Notes: a model not told the origin generated them from the letters alone. DNA of 64,000 nt from Roseivirga sp. UBA6052 (GCA_002427755.1 DIYO01000005.1:1-64000), one strand, 5' to 3'. Positions 33,793 through 43,585 are shown, counted from the first letter of the stretch. Translations and numbers: made by a program.

Positions 33793-35802
33793 TTATTTGT
33801 AAGACCTTGTCTTCAATTCAATATTATCATATACAAGCGGTTCCTTATGCAAAATTGCATCGGAAGGTTCTCCCTTGTACTCCCAAGCAGATACGAAAGT
33901 AAATTTCTTATCATCTCTCACTGCCTCTCCTTCATCTGACTGATGCTCTTCTCTGAAGTGACCTCCACAAGATTCTTCTCTTTCTAAAGCATCTCTTGCA
34001 AACAACTCTCCCAATTCTAAGAAATCAGCAACCCTACCTGCTTTCTCAAGCTCAGGGTTAATCCCATCGGCAACGCCTGGTACTTTCACTTCTTTCCAGA
34101 ATTCCTCTCTAATCTGACGAATTTCTTCAATCGCCTCATTCAGGCCTTTCTCATTTCTCGCCATACCCACTTTATTCCACATTACCTTTCCAAGGCGTTT
34201 ATGGAAGTGGTCAACAGACTTTGAACCTTTATTGTTAATGAAAAACTCGATTCTTTCTTGAACAGCCTTTTCGGCCTCGTCAAATTCCGGGGTATCCGTA
34301 GGAATTGCTCCTGTTCTGATATCGTCAGCTAAGTAATCACCAATTGTATATGGCAATACAAAATAACCGTCAGCCAAACCTTGCATTAAGGCCGAAGCAC
34401 CTAATCTGTTAGCCCCGTGATCTGAGAAATTGGCCTCACCAATTGCGTAACAACCCGGTATAGTCGTCATCAAATTATAGTCACACCAAACGCCACCCAT
34501 GGTATAGTGAACGGCAGGGTAAATCTTCATTGGAGTTTTGTAAGGATTATCTGCAGTGATCTTCTCATACATCTGGAAGAGGTTACCATATTTGGTCTCA
34601 ATCACCTTTTCTCCTAGTTGTCTAATCTGTTCTTGAGATGGATTATGAACACCTTTTACATTGGCATCTTCTTGTCCATATCTCATAATGGCAGATTCGA
34701 AATCTAGGTAAACCGCCTCACCTGTTTCATTAGTTCCAACGCCAAAACCAGCGTCACATCTTTCCTTGGCCGCTCTAGAAGCAACATCCCTAGGAGTAAG
34801 GTTACCAAAAGAAGGATACCTTCTTTCTAAATAGTAATCTCTATCCTCCTCAGCGATATCAGTTGGTTTTAATTTTCCAGCTCTTACTGCTTCTGCATCT
34901 TCCTTTTTTGCCGGTACCCAAATTCTACCGTCATTTCTTAATGACTCAGACATCAATGTAAGCTTAGATTGCTGCTCACCATGCTGAGGAATACATGTAG
35001 GGTGAATTTGAGTGAAACAAGGATTAGCGAAGTAGGCGCCTCTTTGGTGAATCTTCCAAGCAGCAGAAGTATTCGAACCCATTGCGTTAGTAGATAAGAA
35101 GAATACATTACCGTACCCTCCTGAACCCACAACTACCGCATGAGCAGAATGTCTTTCAATCTCACCTGTCACCAGGTTTCTAGCAATAATACCTCTAGCC
35201 TTACCGTCAACAATCACAAGATCTAGCATCTCATGACGGTTATACATTTTCAGCTTCCCTTTACCTATTTGGCGAGACATTGCTGAGTAACAACCTAGTA
35301 ATAGCTGCTGTCCTGTTTGTCCTTTGGCATAGAATGTTCTAGAAACCTGAACACCTCCAAAAGAACGGTTATCTAATAACCCACCGTAATCTCTTGCGAA
35401 AGGAACACCTTGAGCCACACACTGGTCAATAATATTCGTAGATACCTCAGCCAAACGATAGACATTAGCCTCTCTTGATCTGTAGTCTCCACCTTTAACG
35501 GTATCGTAGAAAAGTCTGTAAGTAGAGTCACCATCTCCTTGGTAATTCTTTGCTGCATTAATTCCACCCTGAGCGGCAATTGAGTGCGCTCTTCTAGGTG
35601 AATCTTGATAACAAAATGCTTTAACGTTGTAACCCAACTCAGCTAATGTAGCAGCAGCGGATCCACCGGCAAGTCCGGTACCCACTACAATCACATCAAT
35701 TGATCTTTTATTGGCTGGGTTAACCAACTTAATGTTGTTTTTATGATTGGTCCACTTATCGGCTATAGGACCTTCAGGTATTCTTGAATCTAAAGTAGCC
35801 AT
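33793..35802 (-). CDS. sdhA: Succinate dehydrogenase/fumarate reductase flavoprotein subunit
   Basis: The 669-residue subunit oxidises succinate to fumarate (or the reverse). The Rossmann FAD motif VVGTGLAGGSAAATLAELG is near residues 40-58. The covalent-flavin histidine is in RAHSIAAQGG (about 71-80), and the substrate-site region HPTCIPQHG and the C-terminal NRLGASALMQGLADGYF are present. It lacks a Tat signal, consistent with a cytoplasmic face location. sdhC is 3 bases upstream and sdhB 27 bases downstream. Confidence 0.96.
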   Translation of the reverse strand: MATLDSRIPEGPIADKWTNHKNNIKLVNPANKRSIDVIVVGTGLAGGSAAATLAELGYNVKAFCYQDSPRRAHSIAAQGGINAAKNYQGDGDSTYRLFYDTVKGGDYRSREANVYRLAEVSTNIIDQCVAQGVPFARDYGGLLDNRSFGGVQVSRTFYAKGQTGQQLLLGCYSAMSRQIGKGKLKMYNRHEMLDLVIVDGKARGIIARNLVTGEIERHSAHAVVVGSGGYGNVFFLSTNAMGSNTSAAWKIHQRGAYFANPCFTQIHPTCIPQHGEQQSKLTLMSESLRNDGRIWVPAKKEDAEAVRAGKLKPTDIAEEDRDYYLERRYPSFGNLTPRDVASRAAKERCDAGFGVGTNETGEAVYLDFESAIMRYGQEDANVKGVHNPSQEQIRQLGEKVIETKYGNLFQMYEKITADNPYKTPMKIYPAVHYTMGGVWCDYNLMTTIPGCYAIGEANFSDHGANRLGASALMQGLADGYFVLPYTIGDYLADDIRTGAIPTDTPEFDEAEKAVQERIEFFINNKGSKSVDHFHKRLGKVMWNKVGMARNEKGLNEAIEEIRQIREEFWKEVKVPGVADGINPELEKAGRVADFLELGELFARDALEREESCGGHFREEHQSDEGEAVRDDKKFTFVSAWEYKGEPSDAILHKEPLVYDNIELKTRSYK

Positions 35803-35805
35803 GGT

Positions 35806-36492
35806 TTAGTGTCCTGTTAAATGATGAAATAATGCGATGAAAATAAAGCCTGCCGGAATTGCGATAGCATAAATATTTCCAAGCTTTTTAATCAATGGTG
35901 TGTACTTACTATGGTTGGCACCTACCGATTGAAATGCTGATTGAAAGCCATGTAGCAAGTGCATTGCCAGTAGCACAAAAGAAAGTACATACATACCTAC
36001 TCTTACTGGGTCTTGGAACTTATGAACAAGCTCTTCGTAATATCTGAACTCGCCATTATGCATACCAGACATATCTCCTTGGATGTACTTCACATTAATT
36101 TCCGGAATCCAGAAATCATAAAAGTGTAAGCCTAAGAATGCTAAAATCACAAGGCCAGAGTAAATCATATTTCTCGAAAACCAAGTGGAATTTGCTGCTC
36201 CGTTGTTCTTGGCGTACTTAACACTTCTTGCGCCTCTGTTTTTTGCCTCTAGAACAAAACCCATAGCAAAGTGATAAACTACTGCGAAGATCAATACAGG
36301 TTGCAATGCAAACTGTACTAGTGGATTGGTTCCCATGAAATGGGATATCTCATTAAATGTCTTATCTCCAAATACCGAAGTAAAGTTTATAGCAAAATGC
36401 TGGAGCAAGAAGAACATCAAGAAAAGTGCAGAAAGAGCCATCGCGAATTTTCTACCGATGGAACTTGAAAAGGTTTGTTTAACCCAACTCAT
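35806..36492 (-). CDS. sdhC: Succinate dehydrogenase cytochrome b subunit (B-type, five-helix)
   Basis: This 228-residue membrane anchor shows five hydrophobic helices, the fused SdhC/FrdC arrangement that binds two haems and quinone in Bacteroidota, Epsilonproteobacteria and Bacilli. Histidines suited to haem ligation lie in helices 1, 2, 3 and 4 (for example FLLQHFAINF, VVYHFAMGF, LGLHFYDFW, MHLLHGFQSAF). There is no separate sdhD. It is the first gene of the operon behind a consensus promoter at 36518-36548. Confidence 0.93.
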   Translation of the reverse strand: MSWVKQTFSSSIGRKFAMALSALFLMFFLLQHFAINFTSVFGDKTFNEISHFMGTNPLVQFALQPVLIFAVVYHFAMGFVLEAKNRGARSVKYAKNNGAANSTWFSRNMIYSGLVILAFLGLHFYDFWIPEINVKYIQGDMSGMHNGEFRYYEELVHKFQDPVRVGMYVLSFVLLAMHLLHGFQSAFQSVGANHSKYTPLIKKLGNIYAIAIPAGFIFIALFHHLTGH

Positions 36493-36517
36493 TTAGAAAT
36501 TGCGTTTTTGTTTTCGC

Positions 36518-36548
36518 CAAAGTTATAGTTCAAACCAATGCAATCAAA
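36518..36548 (-). promoter_or_regulatory. sdhCAB promoter
   Basis: On the minus strand TTTG, exactly 19 bases, TAACTTTG: a perfect match to the Bacteroidota consensus. The -7 box ends 25 bases upstream of the sdhC ATG. Confidence 0.85.
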
Positions 36549-36751
36549 CCGATTCTTATCTTGAACCATTCTAAATTGCAGTAGTTTATGTATAGTTCAC
36601 TGTGAAACCAAAGTGTTTAAAAAATCACTGAATGTTTTTAGTCTAAAAATATTGAAGTGTCTTTATGAGAACAGAAATATAAAATTGTTCGTTTTGAAGT
36701 ATAACTTATTACTGATATTGCGTTAAATCTGAAAGCAGGCTTATCTATTCT

Positions 36752-39619
36752 ATGAAGAGGAGGTTAATTCTAGGACTTATCTTACTGTTCACAATCGGTC
36801 TTGAGGCAATGGCAACACACTTAAGAGCGGGAGAAATTACGGCAGTGAGAATCTCACAAACCAGTTTGAGGTATCGTTTTACACTTGTTATATACAGAGA
36901 TACTGAATCTGGTGTAGAAGTAGGTGAATCTGGTGTATTCAATTTTGGACAAGGCAGAGAAATTGGTGGTAATCGAGAATTATTAGAAGCTGAATCAGTT
37001 GCAGGTTTTTCAGAAACACCCATTGGCAATGCTACTTCAATTGTAGTCATTCAATTTGAGCACACTTTCGATGCGCCAGGCGTTTACATAGTGAGTTACA
37101 CCGAGCAAAACAGAAATGGTGGTATTATCAACATGGGTGGTGTTAGCTCTGAAGATATTCCTTTCCACGTAGAAACCGTTTTGAGAATCGATCCGGGATT
37201 AGACGTAAACGGAACACCGCAGCTAACAATTCCACCAATAGACAGAGCTTGCGTTGGAGCAAAATTCATTCATAATCCAGGTGCTTTCGATCCTGACGGA
37301 GACAGCTTAGCTTATAGAATTGTTAATCCTCTGCAAGGAAGAAGCGAGCCAGTACTTCAGTATGTTTCTTTAGATAATGGAACAATATCTAACATAAGAG
37401 AAAATGGCCCTGGCCCTGCTAGTTATACCATTGATCCTATCACAGGTACACTCGAGTGGGATGCTCCTCAATTTGCTGGAGAATACAACCTAGCCTTTAT
37501 AGTAGAAGAGTGGCGATTCTCGCCATTAACAGGCAAATATGAACTACTAGGTTATGTGACCAGAGACATGCAGGTTTTGGTTTTAGACTGTGATAATGAA
37601 AGACCGGAACTTGAAATACCTGCAGATACCTGCGTAGAAGCAGGACAGCTACTGGAAGCCATAGTAACAGGCAGAGATCCCGACAATAACTTAGTATTGA
37701 TGGAAGGCTTCGGTGGTGTCTTCGATTTAAACAATTTCCCTGCTCAGTATCTAAACCTACCAGACAGAAGTCCAATTCCAAGATTCAGACAACAGCCGGT
37801 TGAGAATCTATTTACATGGCAAACCATTTTAGATCATGTAAGAGAAAGACCTTACCAAGTTCAGTTTAAAATTTCTGACCAGCCTTTTGATCCGTTAGCC
37901 CCTTCTTTGGTAGACTTTGCCACCTGGAATATAAATGTAGTGGCACCTGCTCCTACTGGATTGACCGGTTCGGTGAACTCCGGTAACTCAATTCAGATTG
38001 TATGGGATGATTATGTAGCCTCAAACTTCGCTCCTACCATGCAGGTGTATCGAAGGGTCGATAGCTTCGATTTCACTCCTGAGAATTGTAATGTAGGCAT
38101 TCCGGCTAACTCCGGATATGAGCTCATAGAAGAATTACCAATCAATCAAATCTCCTTCATAGACGATAATAACATAAGACCGGGTGTTAAATATTGCTAC
38201 CGATTAGTAGCTGAATTCCCGCAACCTAGTGGTGGTATCAGTTATGCCTCTACAGAGTTCTGCATTGACATTCCACTAGATGTACCAGCTATTACTAATG
38301 TGAGTATTGAAGAAACGAGCGATGCCAATGGAGAAATTTTCGTTCGATGGACATCTCCTTTAGAAATTGAAGAAACGCTTTTCCCACCTCCATTCACTTA
38401 CGAATTATTTAGATATGATGGATTTAGTGGAACAGGTGGTAGAACCTTTTTAACGAATACACAAGACACAGTATTTACAGACACAGGCCTGAATACGCGA
38501 GACAGAATCTATAATTATCAGGTAAGATTTTACGATAGAGACAATAACCTGATTGACAGTTCATCAACTGCATCTTCTTTAAGATTAGATGCTATCGGAG
38601 AATTACAATCCGTAAGACTTGATTGGAAAGCTGAAGTTCCTTGGTCTAATCAAGTTCAAGATGCACCTTACCATTATGTATACAGAAATAGAACCGACAC
38701 AAATCAAGAAGATGCAGACACTTTTGTTCTCATAGATAGTGTTAATGCACCTGTTGATGGCCTAACTTATTTAGATGATGGGAGATTCAATGGCATTGGC
38801 CTAAGTAACGATAGAGAGTTCTGCTACTTTGTTACAGCTAAAGGGAGCTATGGAAACCCGATTATTCCATCTCCATTAATCAATAACTCTCAGATCATCT
38901 GTGTAACACCGAATGATGATGTACCACCTGAAGACCCAGATTTAACGCCTTCTGACACAACAACTGTAGAAGGACCATTTGGACCTATTATTATAACTGA
39001 TGGCAACCAATGCGAGCGGTTGGAATTTGAAGCATGTGGCTTCTCAAACTTTACAAATACAGTAACATGGGAAATAAATGATACTGATGTGGATGTAGCA
39101 TTCTACAACATCTATTATTCCAATACCAGTGCTGAAGATGATTATGTAATTGTGGGAACAAGTAGAGTAAACTCTTTTGAACATAACAACTTACCGGAGA
39201 TAAAAGGTTGCTACCGCATTTCTGCCGTAGATAGATCAAATAACGAAAGTGGTCTGAGTGACCCAATCTGTTTTGATAACTGCCCTTACTATGAATTGCC
39301 TAATGCTTTTACTCCTAACGGTGATGGCATAAATGATACATTCAGAGCTTTTGATCAACCAAATGGAAGGTGTCCAAGGTTTGTAGAAAGTGTAAGCGTT
39401 CAGATTTTTGATAGATGGGGTGGTAATGAAATTTTCTCTTATGATACGGAAACCGTATTAGGAGAACCTAACATCTTTATCGACTGGAATGGTACTGATA
39501 AGAATGGTGTTGAATTACCTGCAGGAACTTACTTCTACTCTGCCACTGTTACATTTAGTGTATTCGATCAATCACAACGAGTACAAGAATTTAAGAATTG
39601 GGTGAAAATCATACGATAG
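36752..39619 (+). CDS. Secreted multidomain protein with T9SS type B sorting domain
   Basis: The 955-residue protein starts with a signal peptide (about 1-21, ending AMAT). It continues with the THLRAGEIT N-terminal region found in many large Bacteroidota surface proteins. Cadherin-like and fibronectin III-like repeats fill the middle (about 130-770). The C-terminus (about 860-955) is the gliding-motility-associated domain: LPNAFTPNGDGINDTFRAF, then FDRWG and a DWNGTDKNGVELPAGTYFY segment. This directs export by the type IX system and surface attachment. Cysteines in the N-terminal half suggest disulfides. The passenger function is unknown; adhesion is plausible. It implies T9SS genes elsewhere in the genome. 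Confidence 0.88.
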   Translation: MKRRLILGLILLFTIGLEAMATHLRAGEITAVRISQTSLRYRFTLVIYRDTESGVEVGESGVFNFGQGREIGGNRELLEAESVAGFSETPIGNATSIVVIQFEHTFDAPGVYIVSYTEQNRNGGIINMGGVSSEDIPFHVETVLRIDPGLDVNGTPQLTIPPIDRACVGAKFIHNPGAFDPDGDSLAYRIVNPLQGRSEPVLQYVSLDNGTISNIRENGPGPASYTIDPITGTLEWDAPQFAGEYNLAFIVEEWRFSPLTGKYELLGYVTRDMQVLVLDCDNERPELEIPADTCVEAGQLLEAIVTGRDPDNNLVLMEGFGGVFDLNNFPAQYLNLPDRSPIPRFRQQPVENLFTWQTILDHVRERPYQVQFKISDQPFDPLAPSLVDFATWNINVVAPAPTGLTGSVNSGNSIQIVWDDYVASNFAPTMQVYRRVDSFDFTPENCNVGIPANSGYELIEELPINQISFIDDNNIRPGVKYCYRLVAEFPQPSGGISYASTEFCIDIPLDVPAITNVSIEETSDANGEIFVRWTSPLEIEETLFPPPFTYELFRYDGFSGTGGRTFLTNTQDTVFTDTGLNTRDRIYNYQVRFYDRDNNLIDSSSTASSLRLDAIGELQSVRLDWKAEVPWSNQVQDAPYHYVYRNRTDTNQEDADTFVLIDSVNAPVDGLTYLDDGRFNGIGLSNDREFCYFVTAKGSYGNPIIPSPLINNSQIICVTPNDDVPPEDPDLTPSDTTTVEGPFGPIIITDGNQCERLEFEACGFSNFTNTVTWEINDTDVDVAFYNIYYSNTSAEDDYVIVGTSRVNSFEHNNLPEIKGCYRISAVDRSNNESGLSDPICFDNCPYYELPNAFTPNGDGINDTFRAFDQPNGRCPRFVESVSVQIFDRWGGNEIFSYDTETVLGEPNIFIDWNGTDKNGVELPAGTYFYSATVTFSVFDQSQRVQEFKNWVKIIR

Positions 39620-40020
39620 CGAATCAAGACATATTACTATTCGATGGTGTATGTAATCTTTGTAATGGGGCGGTAAATTTCATAATAGACCGTGACCCAG
39701 CGGGCAAGTTTAAATTTGCTGCATTACAATCTGATTTTGGTCAAGAGCAACTAGAGAAATTGGGCTTTAATAAAGAAGACTTTGATAGTCTTGTATTATT
39801 GTCTCAAGATAAAGTCTATAAAAAGAGCACTGCTGCTCTTAAAATCGCCAAAAAACTCAATGGACTTTACCCGCTGCTCTACGCATTCATAATCATTCCT
39901 CCATTTATAAGACATGCCATTTATGATCTTATTGCTAGAAATAGGTATAAATGGTTCGGTAAACAAGATTCTTGTAGAATACCAACACCCGACTTAAGAG
40001 CCCGCTTTGTTGAAGCTTAA
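39598..40020 (+). CDS. DCC family (DUF393) thiol-disulfide oxidoreductase-like protein
   Basis: This protein of about 140 residues has the DCC motif ILLFDGVCNLCNG (DGxCxxC) near its N-terminus and the family's RYKWFGKQDSCRIP stretch near the C-terminus. A redox role is presumed for the CxxC pair; no member has a firmly known substrate. The only workable start in frame is TTG at 39598, which overlaps the end of the T9SS gene by 22 bases and so depends on translation of the upstream gene. The TTG start is inferred; no in-frame ATG precedes the DCC motif. Confidence 0.82.
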   Translation: MGENHTIANQDILLFDGVCNLCNGAVNFIIDRDPAGKFKFAALQSDFGQEQLEKLGFNKEDFDSLVLLSQDKVYKKSTAALKIAKKLNGLYPLLYAFIIIPPFIRHAIYDLIARNRYKWFGKQDSCRIPTPDLRARFVEA

Positions 40021-40059
40021 TGATTATTGTTTAGTTTTAGCGCACTAAATTTTCAATTG

Positions 40060-40932
40060 ATGAAAGCATACGTTTTTCCTGGCCAAGGAGCTCAGTTTCC
40101 TGGTATGGCCAAAGACCTATATGAATCTTCTGATGAAGCCAAAAGACTCCTAGAATCAGCGAATGAAATCCTAGGTTTCCGTATTACTGATATCATGTTC
40201 AATGGAACACAAGAAGAGTTAAAACAGACCAAAGTTACCCAACCAGCCATCTTCCTTCATTCTGTAGTATTAGCAAAAATTGCAGATGACTTTCAGCCCG
40301 ATATGGTGGCAGGTCATTCTCTTGGCGAATTTTCGGCTCTCGTAGCCAACGGAGTATTATCATTCGAAGATGGACTTAAACTTGTTGCACAAAGAGCTAT
40401 GGCCATGCAAAGAGCTTGTGAGATTAATCCTTCAACTATGGCGGCTATTTTAGGTCTTGCCGATGAAGTTGTAGAAGAAATTTGTGCCGGAATAGATGAA
40501 GTAGTTGTTGCTGCTAATTATAACTGCCCAGGACAATTAGTGATATCAGGTTCTCACAAAGGAATTGAGATTGCTTGTGAAAAAGCCAAGGAAGCTGGCG
40601 CCAAAAGAGCACTTCCCCTACCTGTTGGAGGAGCATTCCACTCGCCTTTAATGGAGCCAGCAAGAGAAGAATTAGAAAAGGCAATCGATGAGACTGTATT
40701 CAATCAAGGAAGTTGCCCAGTTTATCAAAATGTATCTGCGAAAGCTGAAACGGATGTAGATGTGATCAAAGCAAATTTAAAAACGCAGTTAACAGCACCC
40801 GTAAGATGGACGCAATCCGTTCAGGCAATGGTAGCTGATGGAGCTACAAACTTTGTTGAAAGTGGCCCTGGCAAAGTACTTCAAGGTTTAGTGAAGAAAA
40901 TTCATAGAGAAGCCGAAGTATCTAGTATCTAA
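40060..40932 (+). CDS. fabD: Malonyl-CoA:ACP transacylase
   Basis: FabD loads malonate onto acyl carrier protein for fatty acid synthesis. The start at 40060 (MKAYVFPGQGAQFPGM) matches the family and gives 290 residues. The nucleophile is S87 in GHSLGE, and the catalytic histidine is in GGAFHSPLM (about 197). It is separated from other fab genes here, lying 39 bases after the DCC gene and 24 bases before a 30-base palindrome that may terminate or regulate transcription. Confidence 0.95.
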   Translation: MKAYVFPGQGAQFPGMAKDLYESSDEAKRLLESANEILGFRITDIMFNGTQEELKQTKVTQPAIFLHSVVLAKIADDFQPDMVAGHSLGEFSALVANGVLSFEDGLKLVAQRAMAMQRACEINPSTMAAILGLADEVVEEICAGIDEVVVAANYNCPGQLVISGSHKGIEIACEKAKEAGAKRALPLPVGGAFHSPLMEPAREELEKAIDETVFNQGSCPVYQNVSAKAETDVDVIKANLKTQLTAPVRWTQSVQAMVADGATNFVESGPGKVLQGLVKKIHREAEVSSI

Positions 40933-40956
40933 CTAGCATTTCATTATTCAAAGAGA

Positions 40957-40986
40957 ATGGTATTTTTACTTAAGTAGAAATACCAT
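40957..40986. repeat. 30-base near-perfect palindrome before the serine hydrolase gene
   Basis: Two 15-base arms (ATGGTATTTTTACTT and its complement with one mismatch) abut without a loop. The palindrome ends 4 bases before the ATG at 40991 and starts 24 bases after the fabD stop. There is no T-run after it, so an operator or a translation-blocking hairpin is as likely as a terminator. Confidence 0.8.
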
Positions 40987-40990
40987 CCTC

Positions 40991-42202
40991 ATGAAATCAC
41001 TTTTTAAACTTTTAAGCAGCCTTTCGTTAATACTCATCTTTAGTAGCTGTCAAAACGAAGAAATGAACCCTTTGCAAAAAATAATGCAGAGCGATTCCAA
41101 AGCGATCAAAAACATTGCTGATCAATTGGAAGCACATGAGGTTCAAATTCTTTATACACAAATAGAACGAGATGCTGAAGGTAAACCTCTATTCCAAGAA
41201 TTCGATTTTCAACTAGACGATTCCCAATACTTTTATCCGGCTAGTACGGCCAAGATGCCTGTTGCTATACTTACCTTACAAAAGTTGAATGAATTAAAGA
41301 GTCAAGGAGAAATCGTGAATGCGCAGTCCGCATTCAAAATGTATGAAAATGGATCCAGAGACATTATAATTGATAGCGACTCAACTGCTCAAACTGGCCT
41401 ACCCAGCATTGAACACATGATTAAGAAGATATTCTTGGTAAGTGATAATGATGCATATAATTATCTATTCGATTTTCTAGGAAGAGACTATGTGAACCAA
41501 GAGCTGAAGAAAAGAGGAATGGGACCGGCCCACATCAACCACAAATTCCTTTATGGCGCTGATAATAAAAACACTGCAGAGTTTGAGTTTTTTAATGATT
41601 CGAATGAACCTATTTATCAGCAAGCTTCGATTGCGTCAAAGGTAGATAGACATGAACTGCCATTAAAAGGGATGATCAAAGGAGTGGGCTATACCGACAA
41701 TGAGGGCAAACTTTATAATGAACCTTTCGACTTTTCTGAAAAGAACTATTTCTCACTTGAATCGCTCAACAAGATCCTGAAGGCCGTTATTTTCCCGGAG
41801 TCATTGCCGGAAAATGAAAGATTCAATCTCACAGAAGAGCAGTATGAATTCTTAAGATTTTGGATGAGTAGAAACACTTTAGAAAGTGACTATCCCAATT
41901 ATAAGAATGGTGATTACTACGAGAGCTACGTTAAGTTTTTCATGTTTGGAGACAGCAAAGATCCTATGCCTGATCATATCAGAATATTCAATAAGGTTGG
42001 GGATGCTTATGGAACGCTTACTGATGTAGCATACATAAAAGACTCAAAAAACAATATTGAATTTATGCTTGCGGCTACAGTCCATGTCAACAAGAATGAA
42101 ATTTTTAACGATGGTATTTATGAATATGATGAATTAGCATTTCCTTTTCTAGCAGAGCTAGGCAGACAAGTTTATGCTCATGAGCTTGATTCGAAAAAGT
42201 AA
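40991..42202 (+). CDS. Lipoprotein serine hydrolase, class A beta-lactamase-like fold
   Basis: The 403-residue protein has a lipoprotein signal (FSSC, C20), so it is probably anchored in an envelope membrane. The serine penicillin-recognising motifs are present: SxxK as STAK (85-88), SDN in FLVSDNDAYNY (about 154), and a KxG-like triad as NKVGDAYG near residue 340. It is longer than true class A beta-lactamases (about 290 residues), with an insertion before the KxG motif, so carboxypeptidase, esterase or unknown hydrolase activity is more likely than resistance. It stands alone behind the palindrome at 40957-40986. Confidence 0.82.
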   Translation: MKSLFKLLSSLSLILIFSSCQNEEMNPLQKIMQSDSKAIKNIADQLEAHEVQILYTQIERDAEGKPLFQEFDFQLDDSQYFYPASTAKMPVAILTLQKLNELKSQGEIVNAQSAFKMYENGSRDIIIDSDSTAQTGLPSIEHMIKKIFLVSDNDAYNYLFDFLGRDYVNQELKKRGMGPAHINHKFLYGADNKNTAEFEFFNDSNEPIYQQASIASKVDRHELPLKGMIKGVGYTDNEGKLYNEPFDFSEKNYFSLESLNKILKAVIFPESLPENERFNLTEEQYEFLRFWMSRNTLESDYPNYKNGDYYESYVKFFMFGDSKDPMPDHIRIFNKVGDAYGTLTDVAYIKDSKNNIEFMLAATVHVNKNEIFNDGIYEYDELAFPFLAELGRQVYAHELDSKK

Positions 42203-42245
42203 ATATGAACTTCTCATAGATTTCTAAAAACTAAATTCCTCACTT

Positions 42246-43103
42246 ATGAAATACTTATACACCTTCTTTCTAAGCCTTTTCACCATTTCTATAGTTGCTC
42301 AATCGGGAAAGGTCTTTGATGGACTCAGTATGAAGAGCGAAATTTTGGGAATGGATCGCAATTATGCGGTCTATCTTCCGCCAGATTACGAATCATCTGA
42401 GCGGAGCTATCCGGTTCTTTACCTTCTTCATGGTGCAGGTGATGACCATACAGGTTGGGTTCAGTTTGGAGAAGTATTGCATATCACTGATAAAGCCATC
42501 CATTCGGGTAATGCTACACCCATGATCATAGTTATGCCAGATGCAAAAACGGGTAGGCTAGGCTACTTCAACACACCCGATGGTAATTGGAATTATGAAG
42601 ACTTTTTCTTCGAAGAATTTATGCCACATGTAGAAGAGAAATTCAGAATCAAAAAAGAGAAAAGATATAGAGCCATTTCAGGACTGTCTATGGGTGGCGG
42701 TGGAACTTTTACTTATGCCCTACATAGACCTGATCTATTCTCGAGTGCTTTCCCAATGAGTGCTTACATAGGTCCGGAAAGTGTAGAGCAACTAGAGCAA
42801 CAAGCAAGGCGCATGCAATTCAATGGCACAACCGAAGAACTTAAATCCTATTGGGAAAGTATAAACGCACTTTCACTGATAGAAAATGGTGACCCTAAGA
42901 AAATTGGAACTGTTCGATGGTTTATAGATTGTGGAGATGACGACTTTCTTTATGAGGGAAACAGTTTGATACACATTGCCATGAGGAAAAAGGAAATCCC
43001 CCATGAATATAGAGTACGTCAGGGTGGCCACACTTGGACGTATTGGAGAGAATCATTACCAATGGCACTGAAGTTCGTTTCAGATGCTTTTCATCAATAC
43101 TAG
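42246..43103 (+). CDS. Secreted esterase D family alpha/beta hydrolase
   Basis: The 285-residue protein has a signal peptide (about 1-19, ending IVAQ) and an alpha/beta-hydrolase fold of the esterase D/S-formylglutathione hydrolase-like type, also seen in ferulic acid and siderophore esterases. The nucleophile is S148 in GLSMGGGG, with the acid likely in IDCGDDDF (about 223-230) and the histidine in GGHTWTYW (about 260-267). LYLLHGAGDDHTGW supplies the oxyanion region. Substrate unknown; bacteroidete homologues often act on esterified polysaccharides. Its stop overlaps the convergent folK stop by 3-4 bases. Confidence 0.87.
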   Translation: MKYLYTFFLSLFTISIVAQSGKVFDGLSMKSEILGMDRNYAVYLPPDYESSERSYPVLYLLHGAGDDHTGWVQFGEVLHITDKAIHSGNATPMIIVMPDAKTGRLGYFNTPDGNWNYEDFFFEEFMPHVEEKFRIKKEKRYRAISGLSMGGGGTFTYALHRPDLFSSAFPMSAYIGPESVEQLEQQARRMQFNGTTEELKSYWESINALSLIENGDPKKIGTVRWFIDCGDDDFLYEGNSLIHIAMRKKEIPHEYRVRQGGHTWTYWRESLPMALKFVSDAFHQY

Positions 43104-43585
43104 AATTCAACTCTCTTAACTTCCAAGTCATCAGGAGTTTTGTTTAAAAGCTCCTGATGGGATGTTTTGAGAACCGGATGTTCGAAATTCGGTGCAATCT
43201 CGAGTAAAGGAAGAATCGTAAATCTTCTGTTCTGAATTTCTGGATGAGGAATCTTTAGGTCTTTTTCCGCAACTACCCTATCACCAAAATATAGTATATC
43301 GATATCAATCAATCGGCTTCCCCACTTCTCTTCTCTTACTCTACCCATTTCTTCTTCAATTTCAAGAATACCCTCTAACAGCCGTTGAGGTGATTTAATA
43401 AAATCCACTCTTAACACTTGGTTTAAGAAACTGGGCTGATCTTCAATTCCCCAAGCGGCAGTTTCATAGACTGAAGACTCACGAATTACAGTAATCATTT
43501 TAGGTACCATAAGCTCTTTTGCCCTCTGCAGATTAGCCATTCGGTCCCCTAAATTTGTTCCAAGTAGCAAGTATATTTCCTCCAT
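43100..43585 (-). CDS. folK: 2-amino-4-hydroxy-6-hydroxymethyldihydropteridine diphosphokinase
   Basis: HPPK transfers pyrophosphate from ATP to the pterin in folate biosynthesis. The 161-residue protein begins with YLLLGTNLGDRMANL. The family signature appears as RLIDIDILYFGD (about 96-107), where two Asp residues bind magnesium, followed by IPHPEIQNRRF. The length is normal and there is no fusion to folB or folP. Nearby bioB is divergent (73-base gap). Confidence 0.94.
   Translation of the reverse strand: MEEIYLLLGTNLGDRMANLQRAKELMVPKMITVIRESSVYETAAWGIEDQPSFLNQVLRVDFIKSPQRLLEGILEIEEEMGRVREEKWGSRLIDIDILYFGDRVVAEKDLKIPHPEIQNRRFTILPLLEIAPNFEHPVLKTSHQELLNKTPDDLEVKRVEF

Noticed and set aside
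40991..42202. Antibiotic-resistance beta-lactamase
   Set aside because: The serine motifs fit, but the protein is a lipoprotein about 110 residues longer than class A enzymes with a large insertion, so resistance should not be claimed.
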